A stretch of DNA of 64,000 nt from Paraburkholderia oxyphila NBRC 105797 (GTDB taxonomy: Bacteria; Pseudomonadota; Gammaproteobacteria; Burkholderiales; Burkholderiaceae): assembly GCF_000685075.1 (NCBI RefSeq), contig NZ_BAYD01000053.1:1-64000 (forward strand), in the 5' to 3' direction. The translations under genes and the position numbers were made by a program. This document shows positions 23,940 through 32,822 of the stretch, piece after piece. The notes under the pieces are model-generated. The model did not search any database. It was not told the origin of the DNA and was given only the letters and a program-made list of their open reading frames with translations. Numbering within the stretch: the first letter of the stretch is position 1; each line of letters starts with the position of its first letter.

Positions 23940-25601
23940 TCAGAACCACTTGCCGTTGATGGCACCCGGCGCGAGCGAAACACCGCGCAGCACCTCGCCG
24001 AAGCCAGCATTGCGCAGCGTGACGAAGTGCTCCTGCGTCGCGCCGCTCGCCTGGGTGTTGTGCAACACGTCGCGGATCGCGACGAGGCGGTTCGGGTCCG
24101 CGCCCTGGTCGCCGTTGCCGCTCACCGTCGAGGTGATCGCCCAGAGCGTGACCGTGCCGTCGGCATCGACATGCCCGGTGAGATTGCGCAGACCGTCGGT
24201 GGCCGGCGCCCACGGCAGGCCCGTCGCGCTATTCGCGCCGCCCGGATAACCCGGCACCGTATAGGGCGTGCCCAGGCCAAGGCCGTTTTGCAGCGTGTAG
24301 GCAAGCTTCCACGACTTCGTGCCCGCGTTGTACACCCACTTTTGCAGGCCCGCGGTGGTCTGCGCCGCAGCGTGCGTGTCCAGGTCGGGGCCGCTCGCGT
24401 AGCCATCGCCTTCGTCGGCGACATAGAGCGTGTTCGCGTCGGCGAACCAGACGCCGAACGGATAGGCCGTCGTGGTCGCCGTTTTGTTCGGCGTGGTCGG
24501 AAAGCCCGCGAGCACGCAGACGTTGCTCGGCAGGCCGCTCGACTGCACCGTCGCCGGGTTATAGGCGAGCGGTTGCGTGGGCAGCTTCGCGCCCGGCGCC
24601 GGCACGCCCACGCCCGAGGGGCAGGCCGTGCCCGTCGTATCGACGAAGTACACCGTATTCACGCCATTGCCGCCGCTGCCCTTCGTGAAGTACACGACGT
24701 TGTTGAACACGGTGAGGCCGCGGAAGTTGTCGTCCTTGCCCACCTTGTCGGCCTTCGCGCCCAGCTCCGTGACGGAGAAGCTCGCGAGCGGCGCCGGCGT
24801 GCCGGGCGTTTGCTGCGCTTCGTGCTCGTGCGTGGCCGTGATGAACTGCGCGCCCGCGCCGAGAATCACGTTCGTGGGCTGCGGGTTCGAGCCGTTGCCC
24901 GCGTTGCCGACCGTGTAGTAGAAGCCGTCGCCATTGCCGTTCGCGTTGCTGTTGTTCAGGATCGCGGCGCGGCCGTTGTTGCCGCTATAGGCGTTGGTCT
25001 CGGTGAAGCTGAAGTGCCCTTCGCGGTCGACGCGCGCAACGGCGCGGTAGTACGCCACGCCATCCGGATTCGTCGGATCGTTCGCGCCCGGCGTGTTCGA
25101 ATTCGACACGTCGATGGCGTTGACCGGCGCGACGTAGCCCATGAACGTCAGGTAGCGGCCGTCCGCCGAGAGGTTCAGCGCGAGCTCGGACTTGGAGCTG
25201 AAGCTCGTCACGAGCTGGTCGTGACCGTCGCCGGGATGCAGGCTGTTCGGCACTTCGAGCGAGTGGACGACTTCGCCGCCCGGCGTGATGGCGTCGAGGA
25301 AGACGCGCGCCGTGAGGCCGAAGCTCGCATCGTAGAGCACGTTGTTCCAGACGTACGGATAGGTGCCGTCGTTGGTGGCGCCGTTGCCGGAAGGGCAGCC
25401 GGCCTGCGTGCTTGCGCATTGGGGCGGCAGCACCTCGCCGGTCTGCACGTTGCTGGACAGGTTGTCGTAGACGCTGCGGCTCACGACCAGAAGGCCCGGT
25501 CCGCCGAAGGCGGACTGGGCGATGGCGCCGGTGCTGGCGCAGGCAATTGCAAGAGCGAGAAGCGTGGGACGAAATGCGGAACGATCGATTACGATGGCCA
25601 T
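23940..25601 (-). CDS. Secreted propeller-like protein of unknown function
   Basis: 553 residues with a signal peptide (FRPTLLALAIACASTGAIA). The mature chain is rich in Gly, Asn, Thr and Val. It contains repeated strand-turn units such as FRGLTVFNNVVYFTKG, FGVWFADANTLYVADEGDG and LWAITSTVSGNGDQGADPNRLVAI, the pattern of a beta-propeller with surface blades. Four or more Cys suggest disulfides. No catalytic signature or anchoring motif is recognised, and it ends in GKWF. It stands alone, with a 35-bp dispersed repeat 54 bp upstream of its start. It probably acts in the periplasm or outside the cell; its ligand is unknown. Confidence 0.7.
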   Translation of the reverse strand: MAIVIDRSAFRPTLLALAIACASTGAIAQSAFGGPGLLVVSRSVYDNLSSNVQTGEVLPPQCASTQAGCPSGNGATNDGTYPYVWNNVLYDASFGLTARVFLDAITPGGEVVHSLEVPNSLHPGDGHDQLVTSFSSKSELALNLSADGRYLTFMGYVAPVNAIDVSNSNTPGANDPTNPDGVAYYRAVARVDREGHFSFTETNAYSGNNGRAAILNNSNANGNGDGFYYTVGNAGNGSNPQPTNVILGAGAQFITATHEHEAQQTPGTPAPLASFSVTELGAKADKVGKDDNFRGLTVFNNVVYFTKGSGGNGVNTVYFVDTTGTACPSGVGVPAPGAKLPTQPLAYNPATVQSSGLPSNVCVLAGFPTTPNKTATTTAYPFGVWFADANTLYVADEGDGYASGPDLDTHAAAQTTAGLQKWVYNAGTKSWKLAYTLQNGLGLGTPYTVPGYPGGANSATGLPWAPATDGLRNLTGHVDADGTVTLWAITSTVSGNGDQGADPNRLVAIRDVLHNTQASGATQEHFVTLRNAGFGEVLRGVSLAPGAINGKWF

Positions 25602-25654
25602 CTGTAACGTCTCCGTAAGGAATTGAAAACTTCTTGTTCGGACGAACTCGAGGT

Positions 25655-25689
25655 CAATCGACGCTACCGTATAGGCACTTCGTGAAGGA
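25655..25689. repeat. 35-bp dispersed repeat, copy 1
   Basis: ATCGACGCTACCGTATAGGC followed by ACTTCGTGAAGGA. A near-identical copy, with two transitions inside the core, is at 48496-48530. This copy lies 54 bp upstream of the secreted propeller-like gene, so it may contain promoter or regulatory information. Confidence 0.6.
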
Positions 25690-25812
25690 ATTGTTGCAGG
25701 GATGTGGTGAGGCGCGAACTTGAGGCGCAGGCCACTCAGATTCGATTAGTAAACCTGAGTTTATTGGCCGACTCGATCTCCGGATTTTTGTCCGTCGCTC
25801 GATCAGTGGAAA

Positions 25813-26220
25813 TCAGGCGATCTCAGCCAGTTCCGGGTTCAACTCGATGTGAAGCATGACGAGCCAGCGCCGTGGGCAGGCATCGGCGATATTGAGTTCG
25901 CGGCCACCCGAACCGGACCGCGTCGTCGCAACGTGCCCGTGTTTCTTCGCATTGTCCCATGCCGCGCGCGCATCGCTAACCAGCCAGTTGCTCACGAACA
26001 CGCAGGTCAAACAGCTAAAGACCAGCGTTTCAATTCCCCCCATGGCTGGATCGATCATTTGACCCACGTACGTAAACACCGCAGTCAGGACCTGGTCGAC
26101 GCATATCGTGAAGATCACGATCTTCAGCCAGGCACGCGAACGCATCAATGTCTTGAGACGCGCACGTTCCGCTTCGCTCAATGCATCGGGATTGTTGGCG
26201 TCTCGCTCAGGTTCGTGCAT
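25813..26220 (-). CDS. Small inner-membrane protein of unknown function
   Basis: 135 residues from the ATG at 26220 (MHEPERDANNPD). Two hydrophobic helices are seen (LKIVIFTICVDQVLTAVFTYV and ETLVFSCLTCVFVSNWLV), separated by a short loop, with charged ends. No family is recognised. It lies 11 bp after the GNAT gene and is probably co-transcribed with it. Longer frames upstream overlap the acetyltransferase in the wrong phase and were discarded. Confidence 0.6.
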   Translation of the reverse strand: MHEPERDANNPDALSEAERARLKTLMRSRAWLKIVIFTICVDQVLTAVFTYVGQMIDPAMGGIETLVFSCLTCVFVSNWLVSDARAAWDNAKKHGHVATTRSGSGGRELNIADACPRRWLVMLHIELNPELAEIA

Positions 26221-26231
26221 GCCGTTGCCCC

Positions 26232-26870
26232 TCACGCGGCAAAGCGCACAAAGCGCGAACGCGGCAGAGCGATCTGGTGCGTCCACGCCGCCAGCGTCCG
26301 GGCCACGACGGGAGCCTTGCTGAGAATCGCGCTGTCGTAGACCTTGCCGGGAAATCGCAGCGTGTCGACAATGCGATAGCCCTGCGAACGATAAAAGGCC
26401 ACGAGATGCGCAGCAGGATAAGGCGTATCGAGCGCGAGCTCCGCATAGCCGCGAGTCGCGGCCCAGTGCTCGGCGAAAGCCAGTAGCGACTTGCCGATGC
26501 CGCGGTTTTGCCAGCAAGGATCGATCGCCAGTTGACGAACCGAAGCAATGTCGCGCTGTCGATAATGCTCGCAGCGCGACTCCGCCTCGCGCGCATACAG
26601 TGTCATCGTGCCGATCAGCTTGCCGTTGGCCACGACGACAAAGCAGTCGCCAGCCTGTGCGCGGCGTTGCGTGAGCGCTGCGTCCTGGTCCACGCACGTG
26701 CAGTTCAGGCCCATCATCCCGAGACGCGCGAAAGCGCGATGCAGCAGCACCGTGAGCGCCTCATAGGAGTCGAGCAATGGGTCAAAGCGTCTTAGCACGA
26801 CATTGCCCACACCACGCCCAGTCTGCCGGTGCACCTTATGCCCGGACCGCGACAGATTTCGCTTCGACAT
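26232..26870 (-). CDS. GNAT-family N-acetyltransferase
   Basis: 212 residues from the ATG at 26870, chosen because AAGGGAG stands 5 bp before it; an ATG at 26900 is possible. The acetyl-CoA site is visible in VRQLAIDPCWQNRGIGKSLLAFAEHWA (the Q/R-x-x-G-x-G/A signature), followed by LALDTPYPAAHLVAFYRSQGY. It transfers an acetyl group to an amine or amino-acid-like substrate that cannot be named from sequence. The neighbouring membrane protein may share its transcript. Confidence 0.8.
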   Translation of the reverse strand: MSKRNLSRSGHKVHRQTGRGVGNVVLRRFDPLLDSYEALTVLLHRAFARLGMMGLNCTCVDQDAALTQRRAQAGDCFVVVANGKLIGTMTLYAREAESRCEHYRQRDIASVRQLAIDPCWQNRGIGKSLLAFAEHWAATRGYAELALDTPYPAAHLVAFYRSQGYRIVDTLRFPGKVYDSAILSKAPVVARTLAAWTHQIALPRSRFVRFAA

Positions 26871-27004
26871 GACCACTCCCTTGCATCGTCGTTTATTCAA
26901 GTCTAGGGACGGCCAAGATACGCAGCAAGCAAAAATGTCGTAAAGAATCGCGCGACACGGGTTGTCATGCTTTCCTCGTATTCAACGGCCACCGACCCTC
27001 ATCG

Positions 27005-28021
27005 TCATGCCGGCGCCCCATACCGGCGGCGCAACTCGAGATTGACCTGCAGCACGTTGACGAACGGCTCGCCCACCAGCCCGTTGAGCGGCGCCTGCGT
27101 CGCATCGTGCAAGATCCCCTCGATCTCGGTGCGAACCTGCGCGGGATCGCGCTTCGTGTCCTTCGCCCACGCCGCCGCGACACGGTCCAGCTGGAACATT
27201 GCATTCGCGAGCGTGATGTCCGGGTCGAGACCCGAAGCCGAAGTGGTCACGAAATCGCCCGGCACGTTTTGCAGCGCGACGTCGGGATGGTCCTGGCGCC
27301 ACATGTCGAAGAACATCGACTGGATATCGCTGCCCGTGCTCACCGGCTCGATCGTGGTCACGTCCTTGCCGCTGCTGTCCTTGTGCGTGACCGCCGAGGG
27401 GAACTTGCCCGGATGCTCCGTCGAGAACGACGCGAAGAACGGCACTGCGAGATCGGCCGCCTTGGGCTGCGGCGTGCCGGGGTTCGCGGCAATCCATTGC
27501 TTCACGTCGTTCGAGTGCTGCTTCACCCATGCGTCGACATAGGCCGCATGCGTCGGATCGGCGGTGACCCAGGCCTGCGCGAGGCTATTGTGCGCGTTGG
27601 CCCATTGCGCAACGATGTGCGGCTGGCCGCCGAAGCGGTCCGCCTGGAACCAGGCCTCGACATCGGGCGCGACGGGCTTGCCCGCCTTCGGGCCATCGGC
27701 ATATTGCGCGATCGGACCGATGGCGCGCGCGACGCGGTCGCGCAACGCGTAGTTCGCGGCGCCCAGCCCCGACGACCCCGACGACGTGGCGTCGTACGCC
27801 ACCGCAGACGGCCGTGGCTGGAAGTACTCGTCCTTCGTGAACGGCTGCGCGATCAGGAGCGAGCCCACGGGCTTGCCGTCGGGGCCCTTGACCACGCTGC
27901 CATTGGCCTGGAACGGAAAGGCGGTCTGGCCGATGACCCACAGGATGCCCGGGTAGATGCCGCACACGAGGACGACGGCAAGACCCAGCAGCCAGAGACT
28001 CTTTGAAATGTGGCGTAGCAT
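27005..28021 (-). CDS. kdpC: Potassium-transporting ATPase subunit C, long form
   Basis: 338 residues from the ATG at 28021, preceded by GGGGAAAG. One N-terminal membrane helix (LWLLGLAVVLVCGIYPGILWVIG) and the family motifs QPFTKDEYFQPRPSA, ASGLDPDITLANAMFQLDRVA and FVNVLQVNLELRRRYG are present. Usual KdpC is about 190-200 residues. Here roughly 140 extra residues, including QADRFGGQPHIVAQWANAHN to DHPDVALQNVPGDFV, are inserted between the conserved halves. KdpC stabilises the KdpA-KdpB complex and helps ATP binding. kdpDE, which often follow, are absent. Confidence 0.93.
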   Translation of the reverse strand: MLRHISKSLWLLGLAVVLVCGIYPGILWVIGQTAFPFQANGSVVKGPDGKPVGSLLIAQPFTKDEYFQPRPSAVAYDATSSGSSGLGAANYALRDRVARAIGPIAQYADGPKAGKPVAPDVEAWFQADRFGGQPHIVAQWANAHNSLAQAWVTADPTHAAYVDAWVKQHSNDVKQWIAANPGTPQPKAADLAVPFFASFSTEHPGKFPSAVTHKDSSGKDVTTIEPVSTGSDIQSMFFDMWRQDHPDVALQNVPGDFVTTSASGLDPDITLANAMFQLDRVAAAWAKDTKRDPAQVRTEIEGILHDATQAPLNGLVGEPFVNVLQVNLELRRRYGAPA

Positions 28022-28037
28022 GACTTTCCCCTTGGCA

Positions 28038-30221
28038 TCAGGCAACGAGGTGCAGCGCGGTCATCACGACGTCGATCAGCTTGATGCCCGCAAACGGCAC
28101 GATCACGCCGCCCAGGCCCCAGATCAGCAGATTGCGGCGCAGCAGTGCATCGGCGCCGAGCGCGCGATAGCGCACGCCCTTGAGCGCGACCGGAATCAGC
28201 AGCGGAATGATCAGCGCGTTGAAGATCACCGCGGACAAGATCGCCGACGTAGGCGAATGCAGATGCATCACGTCCATCGCGCCGAGCCACGGCAACGTGC
28301 CCGCGAACAGCGCCGGCACGATGGCGAAGTACTTGGCCACATCGTTGGCGATCGAGAACGTCGTCAATGCGCCGCGCGTCATCAGCAACTGCTTGCCGAT
28401 CTCCACGACCTCGATCAGCTTGGTCGGGTCGCTGTCGAGGTCGACCATGTTGCCGGCCTCCTTCGCGGCCTGCGTGCCCGAGTTCATCGCGAGGCCCACG
28501 TCGGCCTGCGCGAGCGCGGGCGCGTCGTTGGTGCCGTCGCCCATCATCGCGACCAGCTTGCCCTCGGCCTGCTCGGCGCGCAGATAGACGAGCTTGGCCT
28601 CCGGCGTCGCTTCCGCGATGAAGTGATCCACGCCGGCGAGCCGCGCGATCGTCGCGGCGGTCAGCGCGTTGTCGCCCGTGACCATGACCGTGTAGAGCCC
28701 CATCGCGCGCAGCCGCTGGATACGGTCGCGGATGCCGGGCTTCAGGATGTCTTCGAGCAGCACGACGCCCGCGATCTCGTTGCCGTTGGCCACGGCGATC
28801 GGCGTCGCGCCCTGCGCGCCCGCCTGCTTGAGGATGGCTTCGAGCCCGTACGGCACCTCGCCGCCGCGCTCGTGCACCCACGCGATCACCGCGTCGGGCG
28901 CGCCCTTGCGGATCGAGCGGCCGTCCGCGAGATCGACGCCGCTCATGCGCGTTTGCGCCGAGAACGGAATCACCCGGGTATTGGTGTCCGTCATGGCACC
29001 GGGAATGCCATGGCTCGCATGGCCGGCATAGGGCGCGAGCGGGGAGCCGCCGGCAGCGGCAATGCTCTTGCCTTCGGGCGTGATGTCGCCGAACGAGGCC
29101 ATCGCGGCGAGACGCTTGAGCTCGCTTTCGTCGGCGGTGCCCACCGGCATGAACGCCGTGGCGCGGCGGTTGCCCATGGTGATCGTGCCGGTCTTGTCGA
29201 GCACGACGGTGTCGATGTCGCCCGCCACCTCCACGGCCTTGCCGCTCTTGGCGATGATGTTCGCGCGCAGCGCGCGGTCCATGCCCGCAATGCCGATCGC
29301 CGCGAGCAGCGCGCCGATCGTGGTCGGGATCAGGCACACGAGCAGCGCCACGAGCGTGGGCACGTCGGTGCCCAGGCTATGCAGCGGCTCGGAGAGGCCC
29401 AGATAGCCCGTCATGTACTGCTCGGCGTTGAACGCCATCGGCCACAGCGGCACGACCACGATCAGGAAGATCAGCGTGAACGCGGAGAGCACGAGCGTCA
29501 GCGCGATCTCGTTGGGCGTGCGCTGGCGCACCGCGCCTTCCACGAGCGCGATCATGCGGTCGAGAAAGGTCTCGCCGGGATCGGCCGAGATGCGCACCGT
29601 GATCTCGTCGGAGAGCACCGTGGTGCCGCCCGTGACGCCGGAGCGGTCGCCGCCCGCGTCGCGAATGACCGGCGCGGACTCGCCCGTGATCGCCGATTCA
29701 TCGACCGAGGCCGTGCCTTCGATCACCTCGCCGTCGCCCGGGATGACTTCGCCGGAGCGCACGACCACGAGATCGCCGCGATGCAGGCTCACCGACGACA
29801 CGGTCTCGAACGTGCCGTCACTGCGCACGCGGCTCGCTGACGTATCGCGCCGCGCGCGCTTGAGCGTGTCGGCCTGCGCCTTGCCGCGCTCCTCCGCGAT
29901 CGCGGTCGCGAAGTTCGCGAACACCACGGTCAGGAACAGCCAGGCGTCGAGCGCGATGAAGTACGTGAGCGGTGCGGCGCTATGGGCGATGCCGAAGGCG
30001 ATCTCGAGGATGAACACAAAGGTCAGCACGGCGCCGATTTCGACGACGAACATCACCGGGTTCTTCCACTGGATGTCCGGCCGCAGCGAGACAATCGACT
30101 GCCTTAGCGCGAGACGCACCAGTTCGCGGTCAAAAAGCTGGTCACGATGCCCGTGGTGCGGCGGCTGAGGACCGCTCGAAACCGGTTTTACCGCATCGGG
30201 AACGGCATGAGTGGAGTTCAT
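28038..30221 (-). CDS. kdpB: Potassium-transporting P-type ATPase subunit B
   Basis: 727 residues. P-type ATPase motifs: TGES (179-182) in the actuator domain, phosphorylated Asp342 in DKTGTITMGN, and MMGDGTNDAPALAQAD in the hinge. The membrane segment with LIPTTIGALLAAIGIAGMDR is characteristic of KdpB. It hydrolyses ATP to drive high-affinity K+ uptake through KdpA. It lies 54 bp after kdpA and 16 bp before kdpC. Confidence 0.97.
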   Translation of the reverse strand: MNSTHAVPDAVKPVSSGPQPPHHGHRDQLFDRELVRLALRQSIVSLRPDIQWKNPVMFVVEIGAVLTFVFILEIAFGIAHSAAPLTYFIALDAWLFLTVVFANFATAIAEERGKAQADTLKRARRDTSASRVRSDGTFETVSSVSLHRGDLVVVRSGEVIPGDGEVIEGTASVDESAITGESAPVIRDAGGDRSGVTGGTTVLSDEITVRISADPGETFLDRMIALVEGAVRQRTPNEIALTLVLSAFTLIFLIVVVPLWPMAFNAEQYMTGYLGLSEPLHSLGTDVPTLVALLVCLIPTTIGALLAAIGIAGMDRALRANIIAKSGKAVEVAGDIDTVVLDKTGTITMGNRRATAFMPVGTADESELKRLAAMASFGDITPEGKSIAAAGGSPLAPYAGHASHGIPGAMTDTNTRVIPFSAQTRMSGVDLADGRSIRKGAPDAVIAWVHERGGEVPYGLEAILKQAGAQGATPIAVANGNEIAGVVLLEDILKPGIRDRIQRLRAMGLYTVMVTGDNALTAATIARLAGVDHFIAEATPEAKLVYLRAEQAEGKLVAMMGDGTNDAPALAQADVGLAMNSGTQAAKEAGNMVDLDSDPTKLIEVVEIGKQLLMTRGALTTFSIANDVAKYFAIVPALFAGTLPWLGAMDVMHLHSPTSAILSAVIFNALIIPLLIPVALKGVRYRALGADALLRRNLLIWGLGGVIVPFAGIKLIDVVMTALHLVA

Positions 30222-30275
30222 GTTTCGCCATCCTGAATACGTTGTCTATAACGGAAATGGTTTTGTCCTGCTTCG

Positions 30276-32075
30276 TCATCCACCGAACGGTAGCGGTCCC
30301 AGATGGTCCGCCAGCGGCCCGAGCGCGGCGACCGGCAAGAACAGCAGCGCCCCCACGATCATGATCGTCCCGAGCAGCAGGAAGCCGAACGTGGCCGTGT
30401 TGTCGCGCATCGTGCCGAGGGTGACCGGCGCCATCTTCTTGCGGCCGAGGAACGCGGCCATGGCGATTGGCGCCACGATCGGCAGATAGCGCGAGAACAG
30501 CATCACGAGGCCCGTTGCGGTATCCCACTGCACGGCGGTGGGCGCGGGGTTCGGGTTCGCATTCAGGCCGTAGGTGGTCGAGAGTCCGTCGAACGCCGAG
30601 CCGTTATTGGCGGACGCAGACGAGAACTGATAGACGATCTCGCTGAAGCCATGCGCGCCCGGATTCGCCTCGGCCTTCGTGCCCCAGTCGGTGGCGGAGA
30701 ACAGGCCCGTCGGCCCCAGAATCAGGATCGGGTGCACGAGCAGCGCGATCATCGCCAGCTTCATCTCGCGCGCGCCCACCTTGCGGCCCAGATACTCGGG
30801 CGTGCGCCCGACCATCTGGCCAGCGAGGAACACGCCGACAATGAGGAACAGCAGCAGGTTGATCATGCCGACGCCCTTGCCGCCGAACACGCAGTTCAGC
30901 CACATGCCGATCATCGGCGAAAGGCCCGCGATCGGGTTCAGGCTGTCGTGCTCGGCGTTGACCGCGCCGCAGGTCACGTCGGTGGTGATCGCGGCGAAGG
31001 TGGCGCCGGCCGAGGTGCCGAAGCGCAGCTCCTTGCCTTCCAGATTGCCCAGGTGCTGATCGACGGGCAGCGCGGCCACGGCAGGGCTCGTCACCTCATG
31101 CTGCGTACCCGCGAGCGCATAGGTGCGCGCCGGATGCGCGGTGAACGCGGGATTGGGCTGCAGCGTGTCCCAATACACGGCCCAGACGATGAGCCCGATC
31201 ATCATCGAGAGCATCACGCTATAGATCACGACCGCGTGCCGCATGCGCCCGAGCATGCGCCCGTACATCAGCACCAGCGAGAACGGGAAGATCATCATGG
31301 CGAGCGTCGTGACGAGATTCGAGAGCGCCGTGGGGTTCTCGTAGGGCTGCGCGCTGTTCATGCCGTAAAAGCCACCACCGTTGGTGCCGAGCATCTTGAT
31401 CGGAATGACGGCGGCGACCGGGCCGATGATCAGTGTTTGCTGCTTGGCCTGGCCGTGGTCGTCGGTACCCATCGCGGCGGGCTCGAGCGTCGTCACCTGC
31501 ACGTCGCTCGCGTAGGTCATCGGCATGCCTTCGTGAATGAAGATCGTGCCCACCACGAGCGCGATCGGCACGAACATGTACACGACCACCCGCCACATGT
31601 CGACGAAGAAGTTGCCGATCAGCTGCTGGCCGCGCAGCGCGCGGATGATCGCGCTCAGCGCGCACACGCCCACCGCCGCCGAAAGAAACATGTTCGGCAG
31701 GATGAAGAAGATCTGGCTGAAGTTGGAGAGGTGCTGATCGCCCGAGTAGTGCTGCAGGTTCGTGTTGGTCATGAACGAGATGACCGTGTTGAAGATCGTC
31801 GAAGGCGCCAGCATGCCGCGGCCGAGCGGGTTCAGCGGCATGAGCGGCTGCAGCGAGAGCACCACGAAGCCGAAAATGAACAGCGCCACGTTGAAGACGA
31901 GCAGCGCGACGGTGTACTGCTTCCAGTCCTGCTGGCCGCTGTCGAGGCGTGACTCGAACCAGCGCAGCAGGCGCGGCGCGTGCAAATGGTCATCCATGAT
32001 CCCGGCCATGTAGCGGCTGAGCGGAATCGATATGGCAATCGCGATGACGAGAATGATGATCGGCAAGGTCCACAT
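30276..32075 (-). CDS. kdpA: Potassium-transporting ATPase subunit A
   Basis: 599 residues, ten or so membrane helices. The K+ selectivity-filter-like segments are present (for example SFMTNTNLQHYSGDQHLS, the TNGGGFYGMNSAHP-like stretch TNGGGFYGMNSAQPYENP, and CGAVNAEHDSLNP). It is the K+-binding and -translocating subunit of the Kdp pump. C-terminal LPVAALGPLADHL closes the protein. It is the intact copy; a separate remnant of a kdpA 3' end lies on the other strand near 32.6 kb. Confidence 0.97.
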   Translation of the reverse strand: MWTLPIIILVIAIAISIPLSRYMAGIMDDHLHAPRLLRWFESRLDSGQQDWKQYTVALLVFNVALFIFGFVVLSLQPLMPLNPLGRGMLAPSTIFNTVISFMTNTNLQHYSGDQHLSNFSQIFFILPNMFLSAAVGVCALSAIIRALRGQQLIGNFFVDMWRVVVYMFVPIALVVGTIFIHEGMPMTYASDVQVTTLEPAAMGTDDHGQAKQQTLIIGPVAAVIPIKMLGTNGGGFYGMNSAQPYENPTALSNLVTTLAMMIFPFSLVLMYGRMLGRMRHAVVIYSVMLSMMIGLIVWAVYWDTLQPNPAFTAHPARTYALAGTQHEVTSPAVAALPVDQHLGNLEGKELRFGTSAGATFAAITTDVTCGAVNAEHDSLNPIAGLSPMIGMWLNCVFGGKGVGMINLLLFLIVGVFLAGQMVGRTPEYLGRKVGAREMKLAMIALLVHPILILGPTGLFSATDWGTKAEANPGAHGFSEIVYQFSSASANNGSAFDGLSTTYGLNANPNPAPTAVQWDTATGLVMLFSRYLPIVAPIAMAAFLGRKKMAPVTLGTMRDNTATFGFLLLGTIMIVGALLFLPVAALGPLADHLGPLPFGG

Positions 32076-32152
32076 GGACAGCCCCTTTCAAGCCGGAAAA
32101 GGCAATCGATTGAGAATGTGCGCCGTAGCGGCGTTCGCGCGCGCGAGGCGCG

Positions 32153-32233
32153 TCAGAACCATTCGGGGCGGATCAGCGCCACGAACAGATACACGAACGT
32201 CAGGGCGGATATCGCAGCGGCAAGCCAGGCCAT
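32153..32233 (-). CDS. kdpF: Potassium-transporting ATPase subunit F
   Basis: 26 residues, MAWLAAAISALTFVYLFVAL then IRPEWF. A single hydrophobic helix ending in the RPE-W/KF motif typical of KdpF, a small peptide that stabilises the Kdp complex. It has a good GGAGAA site 5 bp before the ATG and precedes kdpA by 77 bp, the normal gene order. Confidence 0.93.
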   Translation of the reverse strand: MAWLAAAISALTFVYLFVALIRPEWF

Positions 32234-32243
32234 GACGTTCTCC

Positions 32244-32339
32244 TTATATACGCTCGCAGGCATCGACAAACAGCAGGCACAGGATGAGACTCACCAGCCC
32301 GAGCCCGAACAAGGCCGGCAACCAGACGACGAGGTTCAT
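32244..32339 (-). CDS. 31-residue membrane peptide ahead of kdpF
   Basis: MNLVVWLPALFGLGLVSLIL then CLLFVDACERI. It is almost wholly one membrane helix and ends 10 bp before the kdpF start, so it is surely in the kdp transcript. Similar short peptides accompany kdp operons in related beta-proteobacteria, as I recall, but no role is known to me. It could be a second small subunit or a leader peptide. Confidence 0.65.
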   Translation of the reverse strand: MNLVVWLPALFGLGLVSLILCLLFVDACERI

Positions 32340-32550
32340 TGCGCATCCCCAAATAAGAATGTTTCGGCAAGACGCTGCCGCTGCGCGTGAGTGCGCAGTG
32401 TGCCCCCGCGTTTTGCGGGGTGCTTAAGGTATAGGAGGCTCCGGATAAAAATTCCGTAAATCCGGAAGGGGTTTGTGCATAGGCGGGATATACGACGCGA
32501 CGTTGACCAAAAATTGATACGGGAGCCCGGGAGCATTTCATTGAATTGAC
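32340..32550 (-). promoter_or_regulatory. Upstream region of the kdp operon
   Basis: No gene seen. It contains a hairpin CCCCGC/GCGGGG with loop GTTTT at 32404-32420, about 65 bases before the 31-residue peptide, which could lie in the 5' leader. The kdp promoter must lie in or near this stretch. No KdpE site could be assigned with confidence. Confidence 0.4.
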
Positions 32551-32673
32551 ACACTGCCCACGCACGGCCCGCTGTTCGTCAGTCTGCTGATCGGCACGGT
32601 GGTGCTGATCACCTCCATCACCTGTCTGCCTGCGCTCGCGCTCGGCCCGAGCGTCGAACACCGCTGTCGATGA
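32551..32673 (+). pseudogene. Remnant of a second kdpA (3' end only)
   Basis: Plus-strand codons read TLPTHGPLFVSLLIGTVVLI followed by a stretch ending LPALALGPSVEHRCR and a stop. This is the conserved C-terminus of KdpA proteins (THGPLFV...LPALALGP.VEH). It has no start and no upstream coding sequence. It differs from the C-terminus of the intact kdpA nearby, so it is not a recent duplicate of that gene. It is a relic of another kdpA, oriented opposite to the present operon. Confidence 0.75.
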
Positions 32674-32822
32674 GAAAAACAAGTCGTTCCGGAAGAAAAG
32701 CGAATGGCGACGACCTAGACTTGTAGATACCGAGTCGCCCAGCTCTCCACTGCTTTGGCATCGTGATTCGGTCTGCACAACCAGGCTTTTTCGACGGACT
32801 CAGCCCTTGCAGGAGAACTTCC

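Noticed and set aside
27957..29840. Long plus-strand open frame over kdpB
   Set aside because: Antisense shadow with His/Arg-rich composition; KdpB is unmistakable on the other strand.
32580..32670. Part of a coding gene running leftward through this stretch
   Set aside because: The minus-strand frames show no recognisable pattern, while the plus strand matches the KdpA C-terminus.
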